NCBI GenBank assembly: GCA_020342115.1
Contig: CP070841.1
Span: forward strand, 2,503,274-2,552,431
Length of the DNA: 49,158 bases
Reading direction: 5' to 3'
DNA from: Spirochaetota bacterium
Lineage (GTDB): Bacteria > Spirochaetota > B62-G9 > DRHN01
Shown one piece after another: positions 8,991-18,059 of this stretch. A program made the translations under genes and the position numbers. A model generated the notes under the pieces. The model was not told the origin of the DNA and did no database searches. It saw only the letters and a list, made by a program, of their open reading frames with translations. The number at the start of each line of letters is the position of its first letter. Position 1 is the stretch's first letter.

Positions 8991-9153
8991 CAAAATGTAG
9001 GTGAATTTTTCCCTCTGCTACTATATACTATAATAGAGTACGTAAATAGATTAAAACAATTTAAACTTAAAAATTAACGATCAAAATACAAGTTTTCATA
9101 TGCACGTTCCATGTGTGTATTATCCCATGAAACACTAGGTTTTTATTTGGTAT

Positions 9154-9181
9154 TCAAAAATTTGTTTATCAAAATTTTTGA
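9154..9181. repeat. 10-bp perfect inverted repeat just upstream of guaA
   Basis: Arm TCAAAAATTT 9154-9163, 8-nt gap, arm AAATTTTTGA 9172-9181. It sits 18 bp before the preferred guaA start and overlaps the alternative TTG 9178. It may be a repressor site or an mRNA hairpin; the all-AT composition weakens the case. Confidence 0.4.
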
Positions 9182-9198
9182 TTGTAAAAGGCATCAGA

Positions 9199-10740
9199 TT
9201 GTTTGAAAAGGTCATTATACTCGATTTTGGTTCTCAATACACCCAGCTTATTGCTCGCAAGGTACGCGAGCTTGGCGTATACTCGGAGATAGTTCCCTAC
9301 AGCATATCTCGAGAGAGAATAGAGGAGAAGGCACCAAAAGGTTTAATTCTCTCTGGTGGACCTCAGTCTGTATTTTTAAAAGATGCTCCACTTCCTTTCT
9401 CTGAAATATTCGAACAGAAAATTCCAATTCTCGGAATATGCTATGGCCTTCAGCTTATTGCGCATATCCTGGGGGGAAGAGTTGTTCCATCAAGCGAGAG
9501 GGAGTATGGCAAGGCAGTCATGGAGGTGGTAGAAACCAAAGCGCTTTTCAGAGGTTTTAAAAGGGGAGAGGAAACAGTTGTATGGATGAGTCATGGAGAC
9601 AGGGTTGAAGTTCTTCCGAGAGGATTCAAAGCCGTTGCGAGAACAGCGTCCAGCCCATTTGCGGTAATCATGGATGAGTCGGAAGCAATCTTCGGGGTCC
9701 AATTTCATCCGGAGGTAACCCATACCGAAAGAGGTCAGGATATACTTAGAAACTTTCTGGTTGAGGTCTGTAAGTGTAAGAGAGACTGGAGCATTGGTTC
9801 TTTTATCGACGGAGAGATAGCTCGTATCAGAGATATTACGAAAGGACGTAAGGTTATATGTGCGCTTTCTGGTGGTGTCGATTCGAGCGTTGTTGCTACG
9901 CTAATGGGAAGGGCCATAGGAAGGAACACTAAGGCTGTCTTTATAAATAATGGGTTGCTGCGAAAAAACGAGGATAAAGAGGTCTTGCGAGCCTTTGAAA
10001 ACGGTTTCGGCTTCGACCTTATATATGTCGATGCGGCAAGTAAGTTTTTAAAACGACTCAAAGGTGTAAAGGATCCAGAGCAAAAGAGAAAGGTAATTGG
10101 AAGAGAGTTTATCAGAGTATTCGAAGAAGAGGCCTTAAGGTTCGGTGATATCGAGTATCTCGCTCAGGGGACACTCTATCCGGATGTTATTGAATCTATA
10201 CCCCACAAGGGTCCTTCGGCAACGATCAAGAGTCACCATAATGTTGGTGGGCTCCCGAAGAGTATGCGTCTCAAGCTAATAGAGCCGCTCCGTGAATTGT
10301 TCAAGGATGAGGTTAGGGAACTTGGGAAGTTACTGGGAATACCAAACGAGATACTCACAAGACATCCTTTCCCCGGTCCAGGTCTTGCTATAAGAATAAT
10401 AGATGAGGTAACACCTGAGAGACTCGAGATACTTAAAGAAGCGGATGCTATTGTCACTCAGGAGATAAAAGAGAACAACTTCTATAATGAAATATGGCAG
10501 GCATTCGCCGTTCTTCTCCCGGTAAGGAGTGTAGGGGTGATGGGTGATGAGAGAACATATGAGAATGTGTGCGTGCTGAGAGCAGTCCAGTCAATAGATG
10601 GAATGACTGCAGACTGGGTTAAATTTCCTCCCGATCTTTTAGAGAAGATATCTTCAAGGGTAATTGGAGAGGTTAAGGGGATAAATAGAGTTGTTTATGA
10701 TATTTCATCAAAACCACCATCTACAATAGAGTGGGAGTAG
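9199..10740 (+). CDS. guaA: GMP synthase (glutamine-hydrolysing)
   Basis: Converts XMP to GMP using glutamine and ATP in the cytoplasm. Numbered from TTG 9199, the class I glutaminase has catalytic Cys81 in GICYG, then His170 and Glu172 in QFHPEV. The ATP-pyrophosphatase P-loop is SGGVDSS (224-230). The dimerisation domain has [13 protein letters not shown] and the family ending PPSTIEWE. The 513-aa length equals many bacterial GuaA proteins. No ATG is available. TTG 9178 lies inside an inverted repeat without a ribosome site, whereas TTG 9199 has AAAAGG 7 nt ahead, so I chose 9199. A J-domain gene follows after 9 bp. No purine riboswitch was seen upstream. Confidence 0.97.
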   Translation: MFEKVIILDFGSQYTQLIARKVRELGVYSEIVPYSISRERIEEKAPKGLILSGGPQSVFLKDAPLPFSEIFEQKIPILGICYGLQLIAHILGGRVVPSSEREYGKAVMEVVETKALFRGFKRGEETVVWMSHGDRVEVLPRGFKAVARTASSPFAVIMDESEAIFGVQFHPEVTHTERGQDILRNFLVEVCKCKRDWSIGSFIDGEIARIRDITKGRKVICALSGGVDSSVVATLMGRAIGRNTKAVFINNGLLRKNEDKEVLRAFENGFGFDLIYVDAASKFLKRLKGVKDPEQKRKVIGREFIRVFEEEALRFGDIEYLAQGTLYPDVIESIPHKGPSATIKSHHNVGGLPKSMRLKLIEPLRELFKDEVRELGKLLGIPNEILTRHPFPGPGLAIRIIDEVTPERLEILKEADAIVTQEIKENNFYNEIWQAFAVLLPVRSVGVMGDERTYENVCVLRAVQSIDGMTADWVKFPPDLLEKISSRVIGEVKGINRVVYDISSKPPSTIEWE

Positions 10741-10749
10741 TGAAGATAC

Positions 10750-11367
10750 ATGAAGAACTATTACGAAATATTAAATTTGGAAGAAGGAGCGCCTAAAGAA
10801 GAGATAAGAAGGGCTTTCTACAGACTTGCTAAAAAATTTCACCCAGATATCTCCAATGATCACAAACAGTTTCTACAGATATTGAGAGCATATAAAACAC
10901 TCATAGAGGATCAAAATACAAAGAGTGATGACAGGAGGATTGGGAAAAAGAGAAATATACGAACAGTGATACCAAAGAGGAGGGTCACTTATGCCGTCTC
11001 TCTACAAGACATTGCAAAGATCCGAACTTATTATCCTGGAAAAGGGAAGCGCAGGAGAGCTGAAGGGAGTCTGAAGGGATACGACGTCTGCGTGCATCTG
11101 ACACCCGATGAGATAAAATCTGCTGTTTCTGTAGAGCTTGATGTTCCCGCTCATGTTATCTGTCCGCTTTGTAGAGGAGACAGGACTCCATGCTCGCTCT
11201 GCTCAGGCAGGGGGTATATAATGAAGGCGGTTCCAGTCATGGTTGATATACCTGTAAACCTGAAACACGGTGACATCTTCGGTGTTCCACTGAGAGGAAG
11301 AAAACATAAAGAATATACATTCTTTGTTATAAAGGAGCTTTGGGTGAAGATTGAGTTAAATAATTAG
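10750..11367 (+). CDS. J-domain protein with a CxxC zinc-binding C-terminal region
   Basis: Residues 1-55 are a J domain with HPD at 31-33 (AKKFHPDISND), which would stimulate the ATPase of an Hsp70 (DnaK). A basic linker follows (KKRNIRTVIPKRR). The C-terminal half has two CxxC pairs, C138/C141 and C148/C151 (CPLCRG and CSLCSGRG). These look like half of the DnaJ zinc region, followed by beta strands as in DnaJ C-terminal domain I. At 205 aa it is much shorter than DnaJ (~375 aa), so it is a reduced or specialised co-chaperone. It is cotranscribed with guaA (9-bp gap). Its stop codon lies in the 5' arm of a 15-bp inverted repeat. Confidence 0.85.
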   Translation: MKNYYEILNLEEGAPKEEIRRAFYRLAKKFHPDISNDHKQFLQILRAYKTLIEDQNTKSDDRRIGKKRNIRTVIPKRRVTYAVSLQDIAKIRTYYPGKGKRRRAEGSLKGYDVCVHLTPDEIKSAVSVELDVPAHVICPLCRGDRTPCSLCSGRGYIMKAVPVMVDIPVNLKHGDIFGVPLRGRKHKEYTFFVIKELWVKIELNN

Positions 11368-11462
11368 TTCTTGGTGGCAAGATTATTTACTAATAATACA
11401 ATGAATTACAAGCATTATCTGATTAGCTATGATTCATTTGAATAATACACCAAGAACTAATT
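11362..11462. repeat. 101-bp element with perfect 15-bp terminal inverted repeats
   Basis: AATTAGTTCTTGGTG at 11362-11376 is the exact reverse complement of 11448-11462. The interior also pairs partly (TACTAATAATACAATGAAT against the region just before the right arm), so a long imperfect stem is possible. The TAG stop of the J-domain gene is in the left arm. No target-site duplication flanks it. Another short stem and a T run follow directly. Confidence 0.75.
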
Positions 11463-11490
11463 CGAGATGTCGAATTTGTGTGATTTTTTT
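11459..11490 (+). terminator. Possible terminator after the J-domain gene
   Basis: AATTCGA 11459-11465 and TCGAATT 11470-11476 form a 7-bp stem with a 4-nt loop. Seven T residues (11484-11490) follow, 7 nt after the stem. The offset of the T run makes this a weak call. Confidence 0.35.
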
Positions 11491-11579
11491 CAAAATGTGG
11501 CATAAAATATAATGGGAAAACTTATGTTATAAAAGAATATGTATTTTAGACATCGGGTACTATACAGGATTGTTATTTC

Positions 11580-13175
11580 ATGAAAGCATCCAAAAAGAAA
11601 AAGATTGAGGGCAAAGGGCTATTTAGCAGGCTGTTTGGGAAAGAAGGGGCTCAGGAAAAGAGGTGCCTCAGAATTCTTAAAAAAGAGCTTAGTGCACAGA
11701 GAATCGATATATATAAAATAAAGCACGATACGATTTCACCACCAATTGCAAAGCTCATCTATGAAATTTACCGTCTTTCTTATCCACTGAAAAAGTACCT
11801 GCAGCTTGATGACTCACAGAAGAGGTTTATGCCATCTTTTAATGAAAAGTTTATAGTTTCATTTCATACCGATAAGGCACTCGAGCTTCAAGAGAAACTT
11901 TCACAGGATTATATTAAAACGCTTGCAGTTAAACATGGTATGAAAAAGGCCACATCTTTGATTGAAAAAATGTCGGATGATTATTTTGAACAGTTCGATA
12001 GAGAGAAGATAGTCAAAATTAATTCGATCTATACAAATTTAGTGGGCTTCGCTCGCTTTGTGCATTTTGATTTCTATCCTTTTTTGCGTGAATTTGATAC
12101 AAGGCTCGAGGAAGCAAATTTTATAAAAAAGCCCTCCTTCTCCTCAGCTGAGGGTTCACTCTTAAAAGATGACCTCATAAAGGTACACAGGGCTCTTTTC
12201 AGGTTTGATGTAGATGAAAACCTCGACCTTGGCATGGATATAGTCAATAAAATCCATGGTGTTGAGACGATTAGCAAGTCAGGATTCTCAAAGCTTAAAA
12301 ACTTAATATTAAGAGTTCAGACTAACGATTACATCTCTCTCATTATCAGAGCAATAAATAAGAGTTTATCCCCAGTTGCAACAGAACGACGGACACAGAT
12401 AGACATCTATCAGGGTTATTCTCAAAAAAGGAAGGCAGAAGTAACCAAACTGTTATCAACTATTAAGGGTAAGTACAGAGAGGAAGAGGTTGGTTCTATT
12501 GTAGAAAAACTCTTTACGGGAGAAATCACCAGCACTATAAAGAACTACCAGGAGGTAAATAATGAATCCTTCCGTAGTCTCAACCTTCCCCTTTACAAAT
12601 GGGTTGAGCCTCTCAATTTCCTGAGGGTTTTCATCAAAGAGAAGCATAAGCCATCAATCGAAAATGTCATTAATGAACTTATAGTAGGCGGAATCTTTAT
12701 CAACAAAAGTACACTGAATGATCTCTCAAATACCTACTACGCCCTGCGCAGCAGTTTAGACGTGATAGAAGCATTTAATAGTGATCTAGATATCGGGGAA
12801 AACAGGGGGAGGAGGATCAAGAGGCTCCTGGACAATATAGAGAAGGAAAAAGGAGCCCGAGAAATGCTGGGTAGTATAATTAATGAAACGAATAAGAGGG
12901 CAAAACTCATTATAGATGAGCAGATTGTAAGCTTTAGAGAAATGGCCTACTGTCTACGGAATATACTCGAAGATTATAAGAAGAAGACACCTGTTATCAT
13001 CGCTAATCTTAAGAAGATCAGAGCAGGGAGTAACCGTCAGTTTGTTGAAGAGCTTTTACAATCATATAAAGATATCTACCTCTTTTTAAAACTTTTAAGT
13101 CACTATGTTTCTATCAATGTATCAAGGGAAGAGGTGAAAGAGAAAAAGGGCATGACAATAGAAAAGACTTTATAA
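11580..13175 (+). CDS. DUF5312-like spirochaete protein of unknown function
   Basis: A 531-aa protein, soluble by sequence, rich in helix and in Lys/Glu, with a basic start (MKASKKKKIEGKGLFSRLFG). From memory it resembles the spirochaete family DUF5312: it has similar length, the N-terminal GLFSRLFG and the helical repeats KFIVSFHTDKALELQEKL and RIKRLLDNIEKEKGAREML. No catalytic motif, signal peptide or membrane span is visible. It is followed 16 bp later by a small membrane protein and is probably cotranscribed with it. A function should not be assigned. Confidence 0.6.
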   Translation: MKASKKKKIEGKGLFSRLFGKEGAQEKRCLRILKKELSAQRIDIYKIKHDTISPPIAKLIYEIYRLSYPLKKYLQLDDSQKRFMPSFNEKFIVSFHTDKALELQEKLSQDYIKTLAVKHGMKKATSLIEKMSDDYFEQFDREKIVKINSIYTNLVGFARFVHFDFYPFLREFDTRLEEANFIKKPSFSSAEGSLLKDDLIKVHRALFRFDVDENLDLGMDIVNKIHGVETISKSGFSKLKNLILRVQTNDYISLIIRAINKSLSPVATERRTQIDIYQGYSQKRKAEVTKLLSTIKGKYREEEVGSIVEKLFTGEITSTIKNYQEVNNESFRSLNLPLYKWVEPLNFLRVFIKEKHKPSIENVINELIVGGIFINKSTLNDLSNTYYALRSSLDVIEAFNSDLDIGENRGRRIKRLLDNIEKEKGAREMLGSIINETNKRAKLIIDEQIVSFREMAYCLRNILEDYKKKTPVIIANLKKIRAGSNRQFVEELLQSYKDIYLFLKLLSHYVSINVSREEVKEKKGMTIEKTL

Positions 13176-13191
13176 AGCTGGAGGAATTTTT

Positions 13192-13770
13192 ATGAAAAGA
13201 AAGACAAAACAGCAGATTCTCGGAATCGTTCTTCTCATCGTTAGTATTGCTATATTATACTTCAATCTAAAAAAGGTCGAGGGAAGCTTTGGCAAGCTTT
13301 GGCCCTCTTTGGTTCTTCTGGTTGGTGTATTTTTTTACTTTTTCTATTTTTCAACCAAGCGAAAGCACGAACGATTATCGCTCCTTTTTTTAGCCACCTT
13401 TCTTGCAATCAGCAGTATACCTCTTTACATTCTCACATTTACCTCATTTGAACACATAGATGTTGTCTGGCCAGGTTTTTTATTCGCAATCGGTATGGGT
13501 TTTCTTTCAGTCTACTTTTACGGAAAAGGAAGAAAGAGCGCCCTTTTTCTTTCTACAATCATGATAGGGATAGCTCTTTTTATATGGGGTTTTTATTCGG
13601 TGAGATATCAGTTTGGTTTAGTGGTGGGAGTCATCTTTCTGGTCGTTGGAGCGGCATTTCTCACAAGAGGGCTTATAAAACAGAATATTGTAGAGGAAGA
13701 TGAACAACCAGAAGAGGGGAAAGTAACCACACTTGGAGACGTTGGTCCATCCCGGGATGAGGGAGCGTAA
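13192..13770 (+). CDS. Small polytopic membrane protein (LiaF/DUF5668-like arrangement)
   Basis: A 192-aa protein with about six hydrophobic segments, arranged in pairs separated by short basic loops (STKRKHER, YGKGRKS). It ends in a charged cytoplasmic tail (EEDEQPEEGKVTTLGD). The repeated G-x-x-L-x-x-x-x-I...LWP layout (ILGIVLLIVSIAILYF, KLWPSLVLLVGVFF, VVWPGFLFAIGMGF) recalls the membrane half of LiaF-type proteins (DUF5668), but the C-terminal LiaF domain is absent. GGAGG lies 8 nt ahead of the ATG. It follows the DUF5312-like gene by 16 bp. Confidence 0.6.
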   Translation: MKRKTKQQILGIVLLIVSIAILYFNLKKVEGSFGKLWPSLVLLVGVFFYFFYFSTKRKHERLSLLFLATFLAISSIPLYILTFTSFEHIDVVWPGFLFAIGMGFLSVYFYGKGRKSALFLSTIMIGIALFIWGFYSVRYQFGLVVGVIFLVVGAAFLTRGLIKQNIVEEDEQPEEGKVTTLGDVGPSRDEGA

Positions 13771-13814
13771 AAGAAGTTTTTCCCGAATTCACAATTCTCA
13801 CGGATATTATAGCA

Positions 13815-13899
13815 CCACCTTCCTCACTGAAAAATGGATACTTACAGAATAAGATTTTTATAAAAGTCATAGTGTCTTGAGGTGGCATTTTCTTTTTTT
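13815..13899 (+). terminator. Possible structured terminator between the membrane-protein gene and glmS
   Basis: CCACCT 13815-13820 can pair with AGGTGG 13880-13885, and inside it CACT 13825-13828 with AGTG 13871-13874. A seven-T run follows at 13893-13899. The stem encloses a large AU-rich loop, so this may be a weak terminator or part of a leader RNA rather than a classic hairpin. Confidence 0.3.
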
Positions 13900-13930
13900 A
13901 TCCACTGTAGATCCGAGAATGAAAAGAAAG

Positions 13931-13958
13931 TTGTTTTCATCGAGAGATGAGATATAAT
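13931..13958 (+). promoter_or_regulatory. Promoter for glmS
   Basis: TTGTTT 13931-13936 and a perfect TATAAT 13953-13958 with 16-bp spacing. Transcription would begin at about 13965, giving a very short leader in which AAAGGAG (13966-13972) serves the ATG at 13978. This leaves no room for a glmS ribozyme. Confidence 0.65.
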
Positions 13959-13977
13959 TCTGATGAAAGGAGTTAGT

Positions 13978-15804
13978 ATGTGTGGAATAGTTGGTTATAT
14001 CGGAAAGGGTTGTGCAGTTCCAATTTTAGTCGATGGATTGAAGCGTCTTGAGTATAGGGGATATGACTCTGCTGGAATTGCACTGGTTGAGAATGGCAGT
14101 ATCGTTATTGAGAAGACAAGGGGTAAGGTCGTAGAGCTGGAAAAATTAATAGCTAATAAAGAGTATGCTGGAACGTTAGGAGTTGCACATACACGATGGG
14201 CAACACATGGTGTGCCTAATAATACAAATGCACATCCGCACACTGACTGTAAAAATGAGATTGCAATTGTTCATAACGGAATCATCGAAAATTATAAGAC
14301 TCTTAAAGCATATCTGGAAGGCAAGGGACATTGTTTTACGAGTGATACAGATACCGAGGTCATTGTACACCTATTTGAGGAGAATCATAATGGGAGTCTT
14401 TTTGACTCAATCTGTATGACTCTTTCAGAAATCGAAGGAACCTACGGGCTTGTCATAATCTCGAAGAATGAACCTGATAGAATGTATGCGGCACGAAAAG
14501 GCAGCCCACTGCTCATTGGGAAGGGAGATGGGGAGTTTATCATAGCCTCCGATGTAGCCGCTGTGGTGAAACATACAAAGGATATCATATACCTAGATGA
14601 TGGTGAGATTGCAGAGGTCAGAAGAGATGGATTTTTAGTAAAAATGGCGAATAAGGAGAAAGTATCAAAAAAAATACAGCAAATTACCTGGGATATTGAA
14701 ATGATTGAAAAGGGTGGACACCCTCATTTCATGCTCAAGGAGATCCATGAACAAAGAAGTTCTCTTCAGAATGCCATAAGGGGCCGTCTCAACCCGAATC
14801 AGGGGACAGCTCGACTAGATGGTCTTCTTGGATATATGAACAAATTAAAGAATACATCCCGAATCATACTTACATCATGTGGAACATCATGGCACGCAGC
14901 GCTTATCGGAGAGTATCTTATTGAGGAGCTTGCCGGCATTCCCTGCGAAGTGGAGTATGCTTCTGAATTTCGTTATCGAAATCCGGTTGTTCGAAAAGAT
15001 GACATTGTCTTTGTCATCAGCCAATCAGGAGAAACTGCAGATACGCTTGGAGCCCTTAGAGAAGCAAAGCAAAAAGGAGGAACTGTCCTCGGGATATGCA
15101 ATGTTGTTGGGAGCACAATTGCCAGAGAGTGTGATGCCGGGGTATATATTCATGCAGGACCTGAGATTGGTGTAGCATCTACAAAAGCCTTCACTTCTCA
15201 AGTCTTGGTCCTGCTCATGGTCGCACTTATGCTTGGGCGGATGAGAAGCCTATCAAAAGAGGAGGGCAGAGCCATCGTGAAAGAAATAGAGAGTATTCCA
15301 TCTGTCATAGAAAAAGTACTCAAGAATGATGATAAGATAAAGGAGATTGGACTCAGACTCGCTGCACACAACAATGCCCTCTATCTTGGCAGGGGGTATA
15401 ACTTCCCTGTCGCGTTAGAAGGTGCTCTTAAGCTCAAGGAGATATCATATATACATGCTGAGGGATATCCAGCTGCAGAGATGAAGCATGGTCCAATCGC
15501 GCTTATCGATGAAAACATGCCGGTGATTGCTATTGCTACAAAGGACATTACCTATGAGAAAATCATGAGCAACATCTCAGAGATTAAAGCCAGGCGTGGA
15601 TGGGTTCTCTCAATTGTCAACAGCGGAGATGTCAAGATAAAAGAGGTTTCTGATGAAATAATCGAAGTTCCGGAATCCAAGCCTTATGTTACTCCAATCA
15701 TCAATGTCATTCCTCTACAGCTGCTTGCATACCACGTTGCTGTTGCCAGAGGATGCAATGTGGACCAACCAAGAAATCTTGCCAAGAGTGTAACAGTTGA
15801 GTAG
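13978..15804 (+). CDS. glmS: Glutamine-fructose-6-phosphate aminotransferase (isomerising)
   Basis: Makes glucosamine-6-phosphate from fructose-6-phosphate and glutamine, the entry step to UDP-GlcNAc for peptidoglycan. Residues 2-~230 are the Ntn glutaminase domain; Cys2 (MCGIVGYIG) becomes the N-terminal nucleophile after Met removal. HTRWATHG, NGIIENY and SDTDTEV are further landmarks. Two SIS domains follow (SCGTSWHAALIGEYLIE, SQSGETADTLGAL, ASTKAFTSQ, LEGALKLKEISYIHAEGY), and the protein ends NLAKSVTVE with the conserved Lys. At 608 aa it matches E. coli GlmS (609). The ATG at 13963 is also in frame but would bury the catalytic Cys, so 13978 with AAAGGAG is the start. The patatin gene overlaps its end by 8 bp. 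Confidence 0.97.
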   Translation: MCGIVGYIGKGCAVPILVDGLKRLEYRGYDSAGIALVENGSIVIEKTRGKVVELEKLIANKEYAGTLGVAHTRWATHGVPNNTNAHPHTDCKNEIAIVHNGIIENYKTLKAYLEGKGHCFTSDTDTEVIVHLFEENHNGSLFDSICMTLSEIEGTYGLVIISKNEPDRMYAARKGSPLLIGKGDGEFIIASDVAAVVKHTKDIIYLDDGEIAEVRRDGFLVKMANKEKVSKKIQQITWDIEMIEKGGHPHFMLKEIHEQRSSLQNAIRGRLNPNQGTARLDGLLGYMNKLKNTSRIILTSCGTSWHAALIGEYLIEELAGIPCEVEYASEFRYRNPVVRKDDIVFVISQSGETADTLGALREAKQKGGTVLGICNVVGSTIARECDAGVYIHAGPEIGVASTKAFTSQVLVLLMVALMLGRMRSLSKEEGRAIVKEIESIPSVIEKVLKNDDKIKEIGLRLAAHNNALYLGRGYNFPVALEGALKLKEISYIHAEGYPAAEMKHGPIALIDENMPVIAIATKDITYEKIMSNISEIKARRGWVLSIVNSGDVKIKEVSDEIIEVPESKPYVTPIINVIPLQLLAYHVAVARGCNVDQPRNLAKSVTVE

Positions 15805-16669
15805 AAAAAAGCAGCAGAAAAATGGACCACGGAATGTACGATCTACTGTTGCTCTTATCCTTAGTGGAGGTGCTGCTCGAGGTCTTGCACATGTTGGGGT
15901 AATCTCTGTGCTCGAGGAGCATAAAATCCCGGTGGATATTGTAGTTGGTGCAAGCTTCGGGAGTATTGTTGCGGGGTATTATGGTTATGGGTATTCGATA
16001 GATCAAATGCTTGAGTTTGCACAAAAGTTTAAATTATGGTCATTAAGAGATTTTAGACTGCCATGGAGGAGTTTTTTAAATGGTGATAAGGAAGAGGGCA
16101 TTTTTGACCAGGATCTTGGAAAAATTAAAATAGAGGATCTCAAACTTCCTGTTGTAATCCTTGCGGCAGATTTAATGAAAAAGAGAGAAGTTATATTTGA
16201 CCGTGGTAGCTTGTCAGCTGCCATGAGAGCATCCTCTGCCTTTCCCGGGCTTTTTGATCCCTATTCCATTGGTGAGCAGCTTCTCATAGATGGCGGGATC
16301 ATGGATGATGTACCGGTGAAAGTAGCGAGAGAGAGGGGAGCAGATATAGTCATCTCCTCAGATGTCTCTATTCTTTCGAGGATTTATAAAAAGAAAGTAG
16401 CCAATTTTCTGTTTAAGATTCTACTGAATAGAGTTTCAAAGAGAGGGCCATTAGTCCCCAGAGCAACCCTCACCTCTATAATACGAAATACACTCTCCAT
16501 CATTGCTAAATATCATGAAGATAAATCCGAAGCCCCTGATTTTCTAATAGAACCTCTGGAGGGGGAGATAAAACCTCTTCACTTCAGAAAAGTAGAGGAG
16601 GGATTCCATTTGGGCAGAATAGCTGCACTCGGGATTATTGAAGATATCGTTCGAAGAGTGTACGGTTAA
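15797..16669 (+). CDS. Patatin-like phospholipase (RssA type)
   Basis: A serine hydrolase of the patatin family. The oxyanion-hole motif is GGAARG (24-29), the nucleophile elbow GASFG with Ser53 (51-55), and the dyad Asp is D165 in DGG. At 290 aa, with no signal peptide or membrane segment, it resembles cytoplasmic RssA/YchK-type proteins that act on phospholipids or related acyl esters. It starts at TTG 15797, overlapping the glmS stop by 8 bp; no upstream ATG exists in this frame, so translation is probably coupled to glmS. The first 15 residues are basic and variable. It is convergent with the sugar-binding protein gene. Confidence 0.88.
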   Translation: MSRKKQQKNGPRNVRSTVALILSGGAARGLAHVGVISVLEEHKIPVDIVVGASFGSIVAGYYGYGYSIDQMLEFAQKFKLWSLRDFRLPWRSFLNGDKEEGIFDQDLGKIKIEDLKLPVVILAADLMKKREVIFDRGSLSAAMRASSAFPGLFDPYSIGEQLLIDGGIMDDVPVKVARERGADIVISSDVSILSRIYKKKVANFLFKILLNRVSKRGPLVPRATLTSIIRNTLSIIAKYHEDKSEAPDFLIEPLEGEIKPLHFRKVEEGFHLGRIAALGIIEDIVRRVYG

Positions 16670-16707
16670 GTGGTAAAGTTCGAGGTCGACATAGGTGGAC
16701 CTTTTGC

Positions 16708-17943
16708 CTATTTTATTGCAGCATTGATTTCCTTTTCGGCATGTGCAAGCTCCTCTGCAGGGTCTGTATGCTGAAGTATAATCTTCTGAAGCATATCTGT
16801 GAGCATCTTATTTATCTTGAAGTACTCTTTGTGATGAGGCAGGGGTCTCGAATATCTCAACTCGTCAACCGGGATTTTGAAATTTGGATTCTTCTTATGA
16901 AACGACCGTAAATCAAGAGAATTTAATGCTGACTTTCTTACAGGAATGTAGCCGACCTCCTTGTGCATCTTGATTGTATTCTGGCGGTTAGCCAGCCAGA
17001 AGATGAAGTCGTTTGCCGCCGTCCTCTTTTTATTGCTTTTAGAAAAATTCACAAGCACAGATCCGGTGAGAACAGTATAATGTTTTCCATTTATAGTGGG
17101 CATTGGTGCAACACCGAGAGACCAGGGTAAATTCTGTTCACTATAGGATATGCCAGCGCTAGAGAAAGGACCCATCACCAGATTTCCAGACAGGAATGCC
17201 TGCCCCGATTCCCAATCTGTCCAGTTTCTGGGCATAATTTTATACCTGAACACAAGATCGGTGAGCATTGTTATTGTTTTGACCATCTCTCTGGAGGTGA
17301 GATTTAGCTTGCCATTATCTGTGAAAATCCTTCCATCGTTAGCCCACAGTATAGGTGCCCATCCATATAGACCATTCTGCCAGACACTAATGGCGTATCG
17401 ATCCGGAGTACCATCACCGTCCAGGTCTTGAGTAAGATGTTGCCCGATTCTGATCATCTCCTCCCAGGTTTCAGGACACCTGTCTGGATCAAGCCCCTCC
17501 TTTTTAAATACATCTTTATTATAGAAGAGCACCGTTGTGCTCATGCAGAATGGAACGGCATAAATTTTCTCATTGCGCTTTACAGCATCCATCATCACCT
17601 GAAAGATGTCACTGCTGTCCTCTTCCTTTACATAGGAATCGATCGGTTCAATCAAACCTTCTTCAATATAGAGATCAATATACTCAAGCTGCTCAAGAGC
17701 AACTTCTGGAAGCTGACGGGTAACTGCAGCTGCGAGTAGTTTCACTTCCATATCCTGATAAAGCCCCTGAAAAACAGCATTAACCTGTACGTCAGGATGC
17801 AGGCTATTGTATTCTGATACCATATCTTCGATTATCTGTTTTACGTGGAATCCCTGACCATGCCAGAAATTAATCTCAATTTTTTTCGCTAGCAAAGATG
17901 AAGATATCAGAGTAAATATCAGGAGCATTAAAATCTTTTTCAT
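16708..17943 (-). CDS. ABC-type sugar-binding protein (UgpB/MalE-like), orphan
   Basis: A periplasmic substrate-binding protein of the family-1 extracellular type. The signal peptide covers about residues 1-20 (MKKILMLLIFTLISSSLLA), then the fold opens with INFWHGQG. Typical blocks are YNSLHPDVQV, YAVPFCMSTTVLFYNKDVFKKEGLDP, PETWEEMI, QDLDGDGTPDRYA, AFLSGNLVMGPFSSAG and GYIPVRKSAL. There is no lipobox Cys. ATG 17943 is preferred over the TTG just before it. No permease or ATPase genes adjoin, so it would depend on a transporter elsewhere. The glycerol-3-phosphate/oligosaccharide class is likely but the ligand is unknown. A related orphan lies at 34620-35882. Confidence 0.9.
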   Translation of the reverse strand: MKKILMLLIFTLISSSLLAKKIEINFWHGQGFHVKQIIEDMVSEYNSLHPDVQVNAVFQGLYQDMEVKLLAAAVTRQLPEVALEQLEYIDLYIEEGLIEPIDSYVKEEDSSDIFQVMMDAVKRNEKIYAVPFCMSTTVLFYNKDVFKKEGLDPDRCPETWEEMIRIGQHLTQDLDGDGTPDRYAISVWQNGLYGWAPILWANDGRIFTDNGKLNLTSREMVKTITMLTDLVFRYKIMPRNWTDWESGQAFLSGNLVMGPFSSAGISYSEQNLPWSLGVAPMPTINGKHYTVLTGSVLVNFSKSNKKRTAANDFIFWLANRQNTIKMHKEVGYIPVRKSALNSLDLRSFHKKNPNFKIPVDELRYSRPLPHHKEYFKINKMLTDMLQKIILQHTDPAEELAHAEKEINAAIK

Positions 17944-18016
17944 CAATGGTCATTTCTCTCTGGTATTAGTAACGAAATTGTAATTTAAGTTCTTACTAAG
18001 GTGATGTCAAGCATCT

Positions 18017-18054
18017 CTGGATATTCTATCCTGGATATTCTATCCTGGATATTC
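18017..18054. repeat. 14-bp tandem repeat, 2.7 copies, upstream of the activase promoter
   Basis: CTGGATATTCTATC at 18017-18030 is repeated exactly at 18031-18044, and its first ten bases again at 18045-18054. The array ends 5 bp before the -35 box at 18060 and lies between the divergent sugar-binding-protein and activase genes, a good place for a regulator to bind. Confidence 0.9.
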
Positions 18055-18059
18055 GAGTC

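Noticed and set aside
8994-9198. Purine riboswitch upstream of guaA
   Set aside because: No conserved three-way junction or loop sequences could be found; only an AT-rich inverted repeat is present.
11362-11462. Insertion sequence remnant
   Set aside because: No transposase fragment and no target duplication; kept only as an inverted-repeat element.
13771-13977. glmS ribozyme upstream of glmS
   Set aside because: No conserved ribozyme core was seen, and a promoter at 13931-13958 leaves a leader of only about 13 nt.
16683-16705. Terminator between the patatin and sugar-binding-protein genes
   Set aside because: Only a 5-bp stem (AGGTC/GACCT) with a 10-nt loop and four T residues; too weak to list.
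18017-18054. CRISPR-like array
   Set aside because: The 14-bp repeats are contiguous without spacers.
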